62,286 nt of DNA, taken from positions 1-62,286 of the forward strand of contig CALFNR010000073.1 of assembly GCA_937903005.1 (NCBI GenBank), in the 5' to 3' direction. Below the pieces are notes generated by a model. That model was given only the letters and a program-made list of their open reading frames with translations, did no database searches and was not told the origin of the DNA. Positions 45,242 through 54,416 of this stretch are shown in pieces (position 1 is the first letter of the stretch; every line of letters starts with the position of its first letter). A program made the translations under genes and the position numbers. This stretch comes from Clostridium_AI sp002297865. Lineage in GTDB: Bacteria > Bacillota > Clostridia > Lachnospirales > Lachnospiraceae.

Positions 45242-46663
45242 ATGAGAAAGACTAAAATAATTTGTACATTAGGACCTGCTACGGATAAAGAGGAAATACT
45301 TGAAAAATTAATATTAGGTGGAATGAATGGAGCCAGATTTAATTTTTCTCACGGTACATATGAAGAACAGGATAAGCGAATGGCATTATTTAAGAGACTC
45401 AGAGAAAAGCTAAAAAAACCTGTTGCAATGATTCTGGATACAAAAGGTCCAGAGATACGCCTAAAAGATTTTAAAGAAGGAAAAGTACATTTAGAGAAGG
45501 ACCAGATATTCACATTGACAGGACGTGATGTAGAAGGCACAAAAGAAATCGTTTCGATTACATATGAAAATTTATATCAGGATGTGAAAGAGGGAAATCA
45601 CATTTTAATTGATGATGGACTTGTAGATATGAAGGTTACTAAGATTAAAGGCAAGGATATTATCTGTCAGGTAAAAAACAGTGGTTTTGTATCTAATCAC
45701 AAAGGTGTCAATGTGCCAGATATTCATCTTTCCCTTCCTTACATGAGTGAAAAAGACAAAGCAGACATTATATTTGGTATTGAACATGGAGTGGATTTTA
45801 TTGCTGCATCCTTTACAAGAAGTGCACAGGACGTATTGCAGATCAGAAAACTTTTAGCTGACCATGGTGGTGCTGACATTAATATCATTGCGAAGATAGA
45901 GAATAGTGAAGGTGTTCAGAAAATTGATGAAATCATTGAAGCTTCGGATGGTATCATGGTTGCTAGAGGTGATATGGGTGTGGAGATTCCAGAGGAAGAA
46001 GTACCTGTTATTCAGAAAATGATTATCAAAAAGGTATATGAGGCAGGAAAACAGGTTATCACAGCAACACAAATGTTAGATTCCATGATGAAGAATCCAA
46101 GACCGACACGTGCAGAGACTGCAGATGTTGCTAATGCAATTTATGATGGCACTAGTGTAGTGATGCTTTCTGGGGAAACAGCGTCAGGTGATTATCCATT
46201 AGAGGCACTTAATATGATGGTGCGTATCATCAATCGTACCGAACAAGATATTGATTATCGTGGACGTTTCTTTCGGCATGAGAGAAAAGCCAATCCAGAC
46301 ATCACAGATGCAATCAGCCATGCTACTTGTACAACAGCTTATGATTTGAATGCAAAAGCAATCATTAACGTAACCAAGTCAGGAAAATCGGCAAGAATGA
46401 TTTCCAGATATCGTCCAATCACAGATATTATTGGATGTTCTACTTCGGAAAAGGTATCCAGACAGCTCAATATGTCCTGGGGAGTAACACCTGTTTTGTT
46501 AAAACAGAAAATGGACGTATTCAGTCTTTTTGAACATGCAATAACAACTTGTCAGAATCAGAAACTGGTAGATGAAGGCGATGTTGTAGTTATTACATCA
46601 GGAGTTCCAATAGGTATTTCAGGAACTACGAATCTGATGAAGGTACATATTGTGGGGGAATAA
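45242..46663 (+). CDS. pyk: Pyruvate kinase
   Basis: Final ATP-making step of glycolysis, from PEP to pyruvate. 473 residues, the short form without the extra PEP-binding C-terminal domain common in Bacilli. KIICTLGPATD, the metal-binding KIENSEG, the signature MVARGDMGVEI and TQMLDSMMKNPRPTRAE are all present. GGAGAGAG precedes the start. The next two genes follow in the same direction at short spacing (47 and 14 bases). Confidence 0.97.
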   Translation: MRKTKIICTLGPATDKEEILEKLILGGMNGARFNFSHGTYEEQDKRMALFKRLREKLKKPVAMILDTKGPEIRLKDFKEGKVHLEKDQIFTLTGRDVEGTKEIVSITYENLYQDVKEGNHILIDDGLVDMKVTKIKGKDIICQVKNSGFVSNHKGVNVPDIHLSLPYMSEKDKADIIFGIEHGVDFIAASFTRSAQDVLQIRKLLADHGGADINIIAKIENSEGVQKIDEIIEASDGIMVARGDMGVEIPEEEVPVIQKMIIKKVYEAGKQVITATQMLDSMMKNPRPTRAETADVANAIYDGTSVVMLSGETASGDYPLEALNMMVRIINRTEQDIDYRGRFFRHERKANPDITDAISHATCTTAYDLNAKAIINVTKSGKSARMISRYRPITDIIGCSTSEKVSRQLNMSWGVTPVLLKQKMDVFSLFEHAITTCQNQKLVDEGDVVVITSGVPIGISGTTNLMKVHIVGE

Positions 46664-46710
46664 ACTTGCTATTCAGATGATATAGTTAAGAAACAAAAGG
46701 GGAGAAGGCT

Positions 46711-47715
46711 ATGAAGTATAATATTAGGATACGTTGTATGGAAACCTATCATCCAGAAAAACAAATTGATAATGAGTATTACATAGAACATTTTCGTAAA
46801 CAAGGGAAAGATGTAGCTCATTTTTTAAAAGATGTATTGGGAAGAGAAAAACGATTTGTGATAGACAATGAAGGAAAGGCAGAGAAAGAGCGCGAGACAA
46901 GTTTAACTATGCAAATAGAAGTTGCAAAAAAAGTCTTAAGCAGTCATGGGTTAAGTGGTGATGATATAGATGGAATCATTGTAGCAACACAGATTCCAGA
47001 GTATCTAGTTCCGCCTAATGCCTTGTTTGTTCATCGGGCAATCGGTGCCAAGAAAGACTGTTTCGCATATGATTTAAATAGCAATTGCATCGGAATGACC
47101 ATGGCATTTGATCAAGCGGCAAAATATTTACAAGATGAACGCATTGGTAAAATTCTAATCGTTGGTGGGGATTATCTGAATGTAGCTGCTAATAAAAAAG
47201 ATGAATGCATATATGGCCTTTTTGGTGATATGGCTTGCGCTATGGTAGTAGAACGGGGAGATGGAACAAGTAAGCTTATTGATAGCGATTTTTTCATTAA
47301 CACAACGTCATTAGAGATTATTCATGTGCCAGCCTGCGGGATGTCTAGCATGTTAGCAATGGAAGGAAAGAATTCATTAGAAATTTTAAGTGGGGAAATG
47401 GCATGCGACATTCCCGAGGTGGCAGAGAGAATTACAAAATTACTTGAAAGAAATGATTTAACGTTAGACGATGTTGGAGGTTTCTGTTTCTCTCAATATG
47501 TATGGAGAAACAATAAGAAAATTATGGATACTCTTAAGATACCAGCAGAAAAGTGTCCTTATGTAGGAACGAAGTATGGGTATACGGGGGTAAATAGTCC
47601 ATTTCTTGCTTTGCAGGAATTAATAAAGGAGCAGAAGATTAAGCGTGGAGATTACCTATTGTTTTGGACAATTGGAAATAGCATGCAGCATGTATTTTTA
47701 CTGCTTCAATTTTAA
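46711..47715 (+). CDS. KASIII-like thiolase-fold protein with an incomplete triad
   Basis: A 334-residue protein with the overall pattern of FabH (3-oxoacyl-ACP synthase III): catalytic-type Cys126 in DLNSNCIGMT and the PPNALFVHRAIGA region. The other two FabH residues are changed. Where FabH has His in HQAN, this has Ser261-Gln262 (FSQYVWRN). Where FabH has Asn in YGNT, this has Tyr (YGYTGVNSPF). So it is unlikely to be the housekeeping initiator of fatty-acid synthesis. It may act on another acyl group. GGGGAGAAG precedes the start; it follows pyk by 47 bases. Confidence 0.75.
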   Translation: MKYNIRIRCMETYHPEKQIDNEYYIEHFRKQGKDVAHFLKDVLGREKRFVIDNEGKAEKERETSLTMQIEVAKKVLSSHGLSGDDIDGIIVATQIPEYLVPPNALFVHRAIGAKKDCFAYDLNSNCIGMTMAFDQAAKYLQDERIGKILIVGGDYLNVAANKKDECIYGLFGDMACAMVVERGDGTSKLIDSDFFINTTSLEIIHVPACGMSSMLAMEGKNSLEILSGEMACDIPEVAERITKLLERNDLTLDDVGGFCFSQYVWRNNKKIMDTLKIPAEKCPYVGTKYGYTGVNSPFLALQELIKEQKIKRGDYLLFWTIGNSMQHVFLLLQF

Positions 47716-47729
47716 GAGGGGGATAAAAA

Positions 47730-48617
47730 ATGATTATTAAGAAAATAATTTTACAGAACTTCAGAGGGTTTGACGAGAAAGAGTTTGCTTTTGATGGAAA
47801 GAGTGCGGTTTTATTTGGGGAAGATGGAAGTGGAAAAACTGCCGTACTAGATGGAATTAATATGCTGGTAGAGGATATTTTGTATGCAGCAGTGAATCAA
47901 GAAAAGAAGAAATACATCGTAATGGGTGAAGAAGATATAAAAGAAAACGAGAGACTCGCAAAGTTAAATGTTACGTTGAATTTAAAAATACTTGACCAGG
48001 ATTTTGATTATGAGACTGTCCGAGAGAGAAATGGAATTCATCAGGAGTATCTAGACACCAATGCAGTGATTTTTGGAACCATGTTTACGCGCAGTTATGT
48101 TGGTGGCGAAAAAGTCGGCAGTAATGGTGCAGTGGAATACGATTTTAATGATAAAAATATGCCAGTGTATGCGTACTATAAAACTGGAAGAAGTGTAGGT
48201 AAGAACATAGCCAGTAAGGTGAATCAGAATAATAAGCTGGGTGCATTTGAGTTTGGACAAGAAAATAGTATGGATATAGAAGATTACGATAAGTGGTTCG
48301 CTGGAAGGATTAAGTGCCAAGATTTATGGGAAGCGAAAGATAATGGAGCGTATTCAGGCGAAGAGCAAAAGTTTCTTGCGTTAGTTGGCGATCTGGCACG
48401 AAGGATGGTTCTGGCAAACCCAAGTAGAGAAAATCCTTTTGAAGGAAACGGGATTGTGTTGATTGATGAGATTGAGGGACAGCTTAGTGAGGACTGGCAA
48501 GGAAAAATGGTATCTTGGCTAGTGAGTGCTTTTCCAAATGTGCAGTTTATCATTACTAGTAAGTCAAAGACAGTAGTAGATGGGATAGAGGACAGAGTGA
48601 ATGTACATAAATTGTAG
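47730..48617 (+). CDS. AAA ATPase of RecF/SMC type
   Basis: A 295-residue ATPase with Walker A (FGEDGSGKTAVLDG) at about 32-41, Walker B (IVLIDEIEGQL) and a final FIITSKSK segment. The N-terminal strand IILQNFRGFDE is typical of this class. There is no partner gene of nuclease type. It follows the KASIII-like gene by 14 bases, with GAGGGGG before the start. The role is unknown; some relatives sit in defence loci, but nothing here shows that. Confidence 0.8.
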   Translation: MIIKKIILQNFRGFDEKEFAFDGKSAVLFGEDGSGKTAVLDGINMLVEDILYAAVNQEKKKYIVMGEEDIKENERLAKLNVTLNLKILDQDFDYETVRERNGIHQEYLDTNAVIFGTMFTRSYVGGEKVGSNGAVEYDFNDKNMPVYAYYKTGRSVGKNIASKVNQNNKLGAFEFGQENSMDIEDYDKWFAGRIKCQDLWEAKDNGAYSGEEQKFLALVGDLARRMVLANPSRENPFEGNGIVLIDEIEGQLSEDWQGKMVSWLVSAFPNVQFIITSKSKTVVDGIEDRVNVHKL

Positions 48618-48683
48618 GCAGGGAAATACTTTTAATAGGAATAACATTCCAATGTGGAAAATAGTATGAATAAGATGAATGGA

Positions 48684-48713
48684 TTGACATAAAAAAAAAA
48701 CTGGTGTTATAAT
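48684..48713 (+). promoter_or_regulatory. Consensus promoter of the lipoprotein gene
   Basis: TTGACA, 18-base spacer, TATAAT: both boxes perfect. Expected to be strong. It lies 87 bases before the lipoprotein start. Confidence 0.85.
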
Positions 48714-48799
48714 GTATCGGAATTGGATAGTTAGAGTGCGAAAAGGACTTTCTAGGGCAGAAAGAGTTTTTACATGCGATTGGAGGGAATAGAAAGACG

Positions 48800-50128
48800 A
48801 TGAAAAAGGATAGATTAGATGTTGTGGTGCTTTCTTTGATTTCATCTCTGGTGCTTTCAAGCTGTCAGACTACTTCAGGTGGGGCAGGGCAAGTGAAAGT
48901 GGATAAACCTTTAGTCACCGATGTTGAGACAGTAAAAGAGAATGGTATAACAAAAGAGAAAGTAAAAGAATTCGTGAAAGAACATGAAGATGAATATGGC
49001 GATATGATTTACGATTTGAAAAATAATGAGATACATATCGAAGAAAAAACATTTAAGAACCAGACACTATATTTCTTTTTATATACACCAAACAATTATT
49101 GGGAGACAACGTTATACCAGATAAGAGAAACGGAAGGCGTCATAGAAGGGCTTGATTATATTTCATCAGGAGCAACGGATTATTTTAATTTTGATATCAT
49201 TTCCATATCAGAAGGAGACTTTATAACCGTATATTCGGCAAGCCATATGGGAAATGGAAGTCTGGAGCTTGTGGAATTAGGTAGTATACCTGAGCGAAAA
49301 GCAGGAGAAGTACCTGATTATGAACTTTATGCAATTGACAATCACTTTGAGGAAATGGAAAGCAAGACAGGGAAAACAACATCTAAAATATTTCAAGATG
49401 GAATTTTAACTCCTGAATATAAAGATGTCAATAATGATGGGAACACAGATGTAATTTTAAATGGTGTGTTACAGGAGTATGAGTTTAATAAAGAAACCAA
49501 CCAAGAGGAATTGCAAAAATCAGAGAAGGTCTGTGAAGTATATTTGTTTAATCCAAAAGATAAGACATTTACATTGCAATCGGATAATGATTTACGGGAG
49601 AAAAAGCCATTATCTATAGGTGATACCGTGATAAACAATCATGATTTGTTAAATGATTCACCATGCACAGAATATAAAGTACAGGACATTTATCAGTACC
49701 AGGGAGAACCTAAGAAAATAGTAGAATATAAAGATGAGTACGGAACTTACAGACATTATCTTGTGTATGAAGGAATTATTTATGTGGTGATAAATGATAA
49801 GCCAGAACTTGGGCAAGAAGAAGTTGATAAGGCTGAATATATCGACTATGTCATTTTAACTAACGACATATATTCCTTGAGCATTGGTATTCAAGTGGGA
49901 ATGAGTGAGGAAGAGCTTACTGAAACAGGTATTGACTTTGCTGTTATAAAGAATGGTGATGACTTAGATAGTGAATTCCTAAGTGGAGGGACTGGTTATC
50001 TACGAAAAATGAAAATTGCGTATGATACCATTTATTATGGAGAAAGTTCTTATGACGAAAATATTGCAATTGCAGTTATCGTAAAGGATGGAAAAGTTGT
50101 CAGAATCACAAGTGATAAGTTATATTAA
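48800..50128 (+). CDS. Lipoprotein of unknown function
   Basis: A 442-residue exported lipoprotein: signal peptide with lipobox LVLSSC, so the mature protein begins at Cys22 and is tethered outside the membrane. The sequence is acidic and rich in short charged repeats. One DVNNDGNTDV stretch looks like a calcium-binding EF-hand/dockerin-like loop, which also occurs in FG-GAP-type repeats. No enzyme motif is recognised. The small gene that follows is in the same direction and probably shares its transcript. Confidence 0.8.
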   Translation: MKKDRLDVVVLSLISSLVLSSCQTTSGGAGQVKVDKPLVTDVETVKENGITKEKVKEFVKEHEDEYGDMIYDLKNNEIHIEEKTFKNQTLYFFLYTPNNYWETTLYQIRETEGVIEGLDYISSGATDYFNFDIISISEGDFITVYSASHMGNGSLELVELGSIPERKAGEVPDYELYAIDNHFEEMESKTGKTTSKIFQDGILTPEYKDVNNDGNTDVILNGVLQEYEFNKETNQEELQKSEKVCEVYLFNPKDKTFTLQSDNDLREKKPLSIGDTVINNHDLLNDSPCTEYKVQDIYQYQGEPKKIVEYKDEYGTYRHYLVYEGIIYVVINDKPELGQEEVDKAEYIDYVILTNDIYSLSIGIQVGMSEEELTETGIDFAVIKNGDDLDSEFLSGGTGYLRKMKIAYDTIYYGESSYDENIAIAVIVKDGKVVRITSDKLY

Positions 50129-50185
50129 ATGTATGTTATGAGGCAAAACTGGACACCCTATTCAAATATCAGAAAGGGTGATTCC

Positions 50186-50380
50186 ATGGAATTGCATGAT
50201 GGTGATACGCTATATTTTTCAGAAAATGGTCATGTATATAGTGGTAAGGCGATGAATGTGACGGAGAATACATTTCAGCTGGACTGTTACGGTGGTTGTG
50301 AGGGCTTTTATACCATAAGCCGTTATGAACTTGGAAGAAATTATTTTTGGAGAAGAGAAGATGTAATATTTAGACCATAA
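50186..50380 (+). CDS. Small protein of unknown function
   Basis: A 64-residue protein starting MELHDGDTLYF, with GGGTG before the ATG at 50186. The frame is open back to 50129, but without a ribosome site. It has beta-rich composition and no membrane segment. It follows the lipoprotein gene and ends at a terminator. Not recognised. Confidence 0.5.
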   Translation: MELHDGDTLYFSENGHVYSGKAMNVTENTFQLDCYGGCEGFYTISRYELGRNYFWRREDVIFRP

Positions 50381-50382
50381 AA

Positions 50383-50427
50383 GGAGCGTTACTATTTTCA
50401 TTACGAAAATAGTGATGCTCCATTTTT
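50383..50427 (+). terminator. Terminator of the lipoprotein unit
   Basis: GGAGC/GCTCC enclosing TACTATTTTC/GAAAATAGT, then ATTTTTG. Confidence 0.8.
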
Positions 50428-50528
50428 GTATGCTCTGGTATTATTAAAAAAGCCGTATTTGATTCTTTTTACTAAGACCAAATTTCTTTATACTAACCTA
50501 TATCAATTACGAAATAGGAGGAAGAAAA

Positions 50529-51407
50529 ATGGAAGGGAAAGAAAGATACGAATTAAATAGAGAGTTAGCACAGATGTTAAAGGGTGGAGTGATTATGGAT
50601 GTTACAACACCTGAACAGGCCCAAATTGCACAGCGTGCCGGAGCCTGCGCTGTTATGGCATTAGAAAGAATTCCAGCAGATATTCGGGCAGCAGGAGGCG
50701 TTTCTAGAATGAGCGATCCAAAAATGATTCGTGGAATCCAAGAGGCAGTAACTATTCCAGTTATGGCAAAATGTAGAATTGGTCATTTTGTAGAAGCCCA
50801 GATATTAGAGGCAATTCAAATAGATTACATAGATGAGAGTGAGGTACTATCACCAGCAGACAATTTATATCATATTGATAAACGCAAATTCAAAGCACCA
50901 TTTGTATGTGGAGCAAAAGACCTTGGAGAAGCATTAAGACGAATCGAGGAAGGCGCATCTATGATTCGTACAAAGGGAGAACCAGGAACTGGTGATGTCA
51001 TTCAGGCAGTTCAGCATATGCGTAAGATAAATGCACAGATAAGTCAGATCGTTTCCATGAGTGAGGACGAATTGTATGAGCAGGCAAAAGCACTCAGAGT
51101 ATCCTATTCTTTGGTTCAGTATGTGCATGAACACAAGAGACTTCCTGTTGTGAATTTTGCTGCAGGAGGAGTAGCTACACCAGCAGATGCAGCGCTTATG
51201 ATGCAATTAGGAGCGGAAGGCGTGTTCGTTGGATCTGGAATCTTTAAGTCTGGCAATCCTGAGAAGAGAGCAAGTGCAATCGTACAGGCAGTGACAAATT
51301 ATCAAGATAGAGAACTATTAGCGAAAGTTTCAGAAGATTTAGGAGAAGCGATGGTCGGAATCAATGAACAGGAAATCGCACTATTGATGGCACAAAGAGG
51401 GGAGTAA
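50529..51407 (+). CDS. pdxS: Pyridoxal 5'-phosphate synthase, synthase subunit
   Basis: Makes PLP from ribose 5-phosphate, glyceraldehyde 3-phosphate and ammonia. 292 residues of a (beta/alpha)8 barrel. The start ELNRELAQMLKGGVIMDV, MALERIPADIRAAGG and the late FAAGGVATPADAALMMQLGA are near-invariant family motifs. Twelve copies assemble with PdxT. A GGAGGAAG site lies before the start. It is seven bases ahead of pdxT, so one operon. Confidence 0.98.
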   Translation: MEGKERYELNRELAQMLKGGVIMDVTTPEQAQIAQRAGACAVMALERIPADIRAAGGVSRMSDPKMIRGIQEAVTIPVMAKCRIGHFVEAQILEAIQIDYIDESEVLSPADNLYHIDKRKFKAPFVCGAKDLGEALRRIEEGASMIRTKGEPGTGDVIQAVQHMRKINAQISQIVSMSEDELYEQAKALRVSYSLVQYVHEHKRLPVVNFAAGGVATPADAALMMQLGAEGVFVGSGIFKSGNPEKRASAIVQAVTNYQDRELLAKVSEDLGEAMVGINEQEIALLMAQRGE

Positions 51408-51414
51408 ATACAAT

Positions 51415-51978
51415 ATGAAGATTGGCGTTTTAGCATTACAAGGTGCTTTTGCGGAACATATTCGCGTATTAACTTCTCTTGGAGCAGAATGTGTGGAACT
51501 GAGACAACAAAAGGATTTAGAACAGAAGCTCGAGGGAATTGTACTGCCAGGTGGTGAGAGTACGGTACAGGGAAAGCTGCTAAAGGAACTTGGTATGTTT
51601 GAATCATTAAAGAAAATGATTGAAGATGGAATACCCGTTCTTGCAACTTGTGCAGGTATGATTTTGCTGGCAGAGAGAATTGAAGGACAGGATGAGGTGT
51701 ATCTTCAGACGTTGCCAGTGACAGTGAAACGGAATGCGTATGGCAGGCAGCTTGATAGTTTTTATACAGAGGAAACATTTGATGGGTTAGGAAAGGTGCC
51801 TATGTCTTTTATTCGAGCACCGTATATTACGAAAGTGGAAGATGGAGTGAGAATACTGTCAAAAGTGGATGGAAATGTGGTAGGTGTTCAGTATAAGAAC
51901 CAGATTGCGGTTTCATTTCACCCAGAATTGGATGCGGATATGCGGGTACATGAATGGTTTTGTAAGATGTGTGGATAA
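51415..51978 (+). CDS. pdxT: Pyridoxal 5'-phosphate synthase, glutaminase subunit
   Basis: Supplies ammonia to PdxS by hydrolysing glutamine. 187 residues. The catalytic Cys79 is in ATCAGMILLA, and His169 and Glu171 are in SFHPELD. The LPGGESTV motif is present. Downstream is a hairpin whose T tail suits the minus strand only, so the plus-strand end is not clear. Confidence 0.97.
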   Translation: MKIGVLALQGAFAEHIRVLTSLGAECVELRQQKDLEQKLEGIVLPGGESTVQGKLLKELGMFESLKKMIEDGIPVLATCAGMILLAERIEGQDEVYLQTLPVTVKRNAYGRQLDSFYTEETFDGLGKVPMSFIRAPYITKVEDGVRILSKVDGNVVGVQYKNQIAVSFHPELDADMRVHEWFCKMCG

Positions 51979-52013
51979 TTTCGAGGTCTGGCAATTTTAT
52001 TTTGAATGAAAAA

Positions 52014-52048
52014 GGAGCTGTACACTAATTACTTAGTGAGACAGCTCC
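52014..52048 (-). terminator. Terminator hairpin downstream of the Rhs locus
   Basis: GGAGCTGT (52014-52021) pairs with ACAGCTCC (52041-52048), with inner CACTAA/TTAGTG. On the minus strand it is followed by TTTTT. Confidence 0.65.
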
Positions 52049-52082
52049 CAAACGCTTGATATAGCCAAAGAAAAAAAAGGCT

Positions 52083-52402
52083 GTTATTTTACTCTTTTTC
52101 TTCTTTCAGAAAAATCGGAATAAACTGCATTCTTGGGTAGTGTTTGTGGAGGAGATTGTAAACTTCTTTGTTGACGATATATCAAGGGTCTAGTTTTGTA
52201 TTCATGTCTTCTCCATCATCTAGATGCTTTTGTGCGATTTCTTCATCAAAATAACCACCGTCTTGTTCTTTTGTCTGATTTAAACCAACAAGTTGATCTA
52301 ATGTTTTCTGGCTTATATAAAATGGTTCTTTATAATACCAGTACCGTTCCATTCTACAATGCTCACATATCCTTATATACTTTCTTTATTGCATCTTTCA
52401 TT
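52083..52402 (-). pseudogene. Decayed toxin-tail/immunity cassette
   Basis: On the minus strand, 52402-52350 encodes MKDAIKKVYKDM then stops. This matches the last part of the neighbouring toxin (MKDAIKEVYKDMPALG). It runs straight into the C-terminal part of a copy of the neighbouring immunity-like gene (FYISQKTLDQLVGLNQTKE, then LLHKHYPRMQFIPIFLKEEK). Within it a TGA replaces the Trp of the intact copy's EPWYI, reading LDP*YI. It is a ruined second module, lacking both the toxin N-terminal part and the first two thirds of the immunity gene. Confidence 0.8.
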
Positions 52403-52415
52403 TAAAAATTTCCCT

Positions 52416-53390
52416 CTATAGAAAATCAGACGGCTTGATGCCAACAGCCATCAAACCATCTGGTTTAAAAAGCGATATTTTTACAGTATCTGCATTTTGC
52501 TCTTTTTCCTCTTTTAAGAATATCGGAATAAATTGCATTCTTGGGTAGTGTTTGTGGAGAAGAGTGTAGGCTTCTTTGCTCAGAATATACCAAGGTTCTA
52601 CTAACGATGCAGGCATTTCTGCTCCATTTTGTTCTTTAAATATTGTACCACTCGTTTCTCTTGTCTGATTTAAACCTTTGAGTTGCTCCAACGTTGCACC
52701 ACTTATGCAATATGGCTCTGATTTATAATGATAATGTGGCAATCCACAATTTCTACAAAAATCAAATAATTCCATCTTGTTGTCTTCAGCAAATCCATGT
52801 ATGACATTTTCTGGCTTAATCTGATAGCATACTGTTTCATTTCTTTTTGTAATTACTTTTTGAAAATCATTCTCTGATGCTAAATGATTTTCTATAAGTA
52901 ATTTTTTTACCTCTTCATGAAATGCATATCCAATCATTAATTGAGCATATTTCCTTTTTTTAAATTCAGATGCTGGAATTTTATAAATTTTATTTTGAAT
53001 CAATCCAATCTGATGGTACCAGTCTGGTTTTTCACAACAAGGTCCTTCATAGTCACTGTCACTGATTGTTTCGTATGGATACGCAAAATATCCAAAATCA
53101 ACCAGATATGCTACTGCCTGTTCGTAGTCTTTTTTGGTATAGTCGGTTTCTAAAATACGTTGTTCTTTAATATAAAAACCTTGATAATTTTCCATTGCAC
53201 ATTTGGATGCATATGTTTTGAATAATTTATGTGCATACTGATAATCTTCTGATAAAATCGGTATTCGATATAATTCCAGTTCCTCATTAATCAGATATTT
53301 TTGCATTTTCCTTTTGAATTCATTATAAAGCAAGTTATCTTCTCTTTTTTTATTAGTACAATGTACGTTACATTTTACATATTGCTTCAA
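52416..53390 (-). CDS. Candidate immunity protein of the Rhs toxin
   Basis: A 324-residue cytoplasmic protein of unknown family, with a CRNC pair and other cysteines (PCCEKP) that may bind a metal. A TTG start at 53390 overlaps the toxin stop in TTGA, and GAGG lies nine bases upstream; a GTG three codons earlier is also possible. Position directly after the toxin and the duplicated, decayed copy at 52083-52402 are what one expects of an immunity gene. At 324 residues it is larger than most. The role is inferred from context alone. Confidence 0.7.
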   Translation of the reverse strand: MKQYVKCNVHCTNKKREDNLLYNEFKRKMQKYLINEELELYRIPILSEDYQYAHKLFKTYASKCAMENYQGFYIKEQRILETDYTKKDYEQAVAYLVDFGYFAYPYETISDSDYEGPCCEKPDWYHQIGLIQNKIYKIPASEFKKRKYAQLMIGYAFHEEVKKLLIENHLASENDFQKVITKRNETVCYQIKPENVIHGFAEDNKMELFDFCRNCGLPHYHYKSEPYCISGATLEQLKGLNQTRETSGTIFKEQNGAEMPASLVEPWYILSKEAYTLLHKHYPRMQFIPIFLKEEKEQNADTVKISLFKPDGLMAVGIKPSDFL

Positions 53391-54205
53391 TCTTTCCACA
53401 CCTCATTCAGATATTTTAATGCATATTTTCCCAATGCCGGCATATCCTTATAGACTTCTTTTATTGCATCTTTCATTTCTGCTTTAGTTAGAGTTTGATA
53501 AGCATATCTATACTTAATCTGATCTCTCCATCTTTTTGTTATAGTCTTATGCAACTTCTTACCAACCGGAACTGCCATCATTTCCGATTGCTTCAAGACT
53601 TTCTTCGCCTTTTTATTACTAAACATCTTCCCTGTTTTCAAAAACCGCTTCTCAATCACATGATGTACTTCTACATTTTTCGTCCCCTTAAACACCTTCT
53701 TCAATTTCCCATATGTACCAACTGTCAAATACTTAGCAGTCTTAAAATGCTTTGCTTTATCAGCAACTTTAATTAACTTACGAGCACCTTTCGTTCCTTT
53801 TGCAGCCTTAACTATTTTACCACCTTTCGCCACATAAGAACCTGGGGCAAATGGGACAAAGACAGATGCAACATCCCATGCCAAAAAGCCAAGATTTAAC
53901 CAGCTTGGATTCGACACCATACCTTTCAGACTTACTGCAATACTTGCTGCATCTACAAGAGTTTCCACAATATTACCCGATGCATCTCCAAACATAACCG
54001 GATTATTCACCGCATAGGTAAACAGATTTGGATACGCAATGGAAATATACTGGTCTGCGCTTAACATTCTTCCCACCTGGGGATCGTAATACCTGCTTAA
54101 CAAGTAGTAGAACCCTGTTTCCACATCAAAATAATAACTGCGGTATCTGAATGGATTGATTCTCGCCAATGCTTCGTTACCGGTAACAGATACGTTTTTT
54201 TCCAT
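53387..54205 (-). pseudogene. Rhs C-terminal part with an HNH-type toxin tip
   Basis: The last 272 codons of an Rhs protein. The Rhs core end is seen (NPFRYRSYYFDVETGFYYLL, then YYDPQVGRMLSAD), then a hydrophobic pre-toxin stretch and a basic tip with the nuclease-like VEVHHVIEKRF and a later His (KKLHKTITKRWRDQI). This fits an HNH/endonuclease VII-like toxin, but it has not been tested. The part before it is in another frame, so no full-length delivery protein can be made. The tip itself reads intact. Confidence 0.75.
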
Positions 54206-54416
54206 TTACCGTTTTTACAATCCTGTTTCCATCATAATCATATCCATAACTTGCTTCTAGTTCCTTTCCATAAAGGTTGCTAAGTCGTCTTCCAAATGTC
54301 CATTCCAACTGCATTCCGTCACGATAGGAGAGTGGATTGCCAATTTCATCGTAAATTATATTCTGCCCATCGTATTCCGTCAAGAGATCGTTCCATTGGT
54401 TTGTATATCCTTCCAT
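54177..54416 (-). pseudogene. Rhs repeat fragment
   Basis: 79 codons of Rhs repeat ([26 protein letters not shown], shortened here; then [14 protein letters not shown]). The next Rhs segment follows in a different frame and about a hundred residues of normal Rhs core are missing at the join near 54190, an internal deletion. Confidence 0.75.

Noticed and set aside
53495..53776. Plus-strand ORF over the Rhs toxin
   Set aside because: It is antisense to the toxin tip, with no ribosome site or recognised motif.
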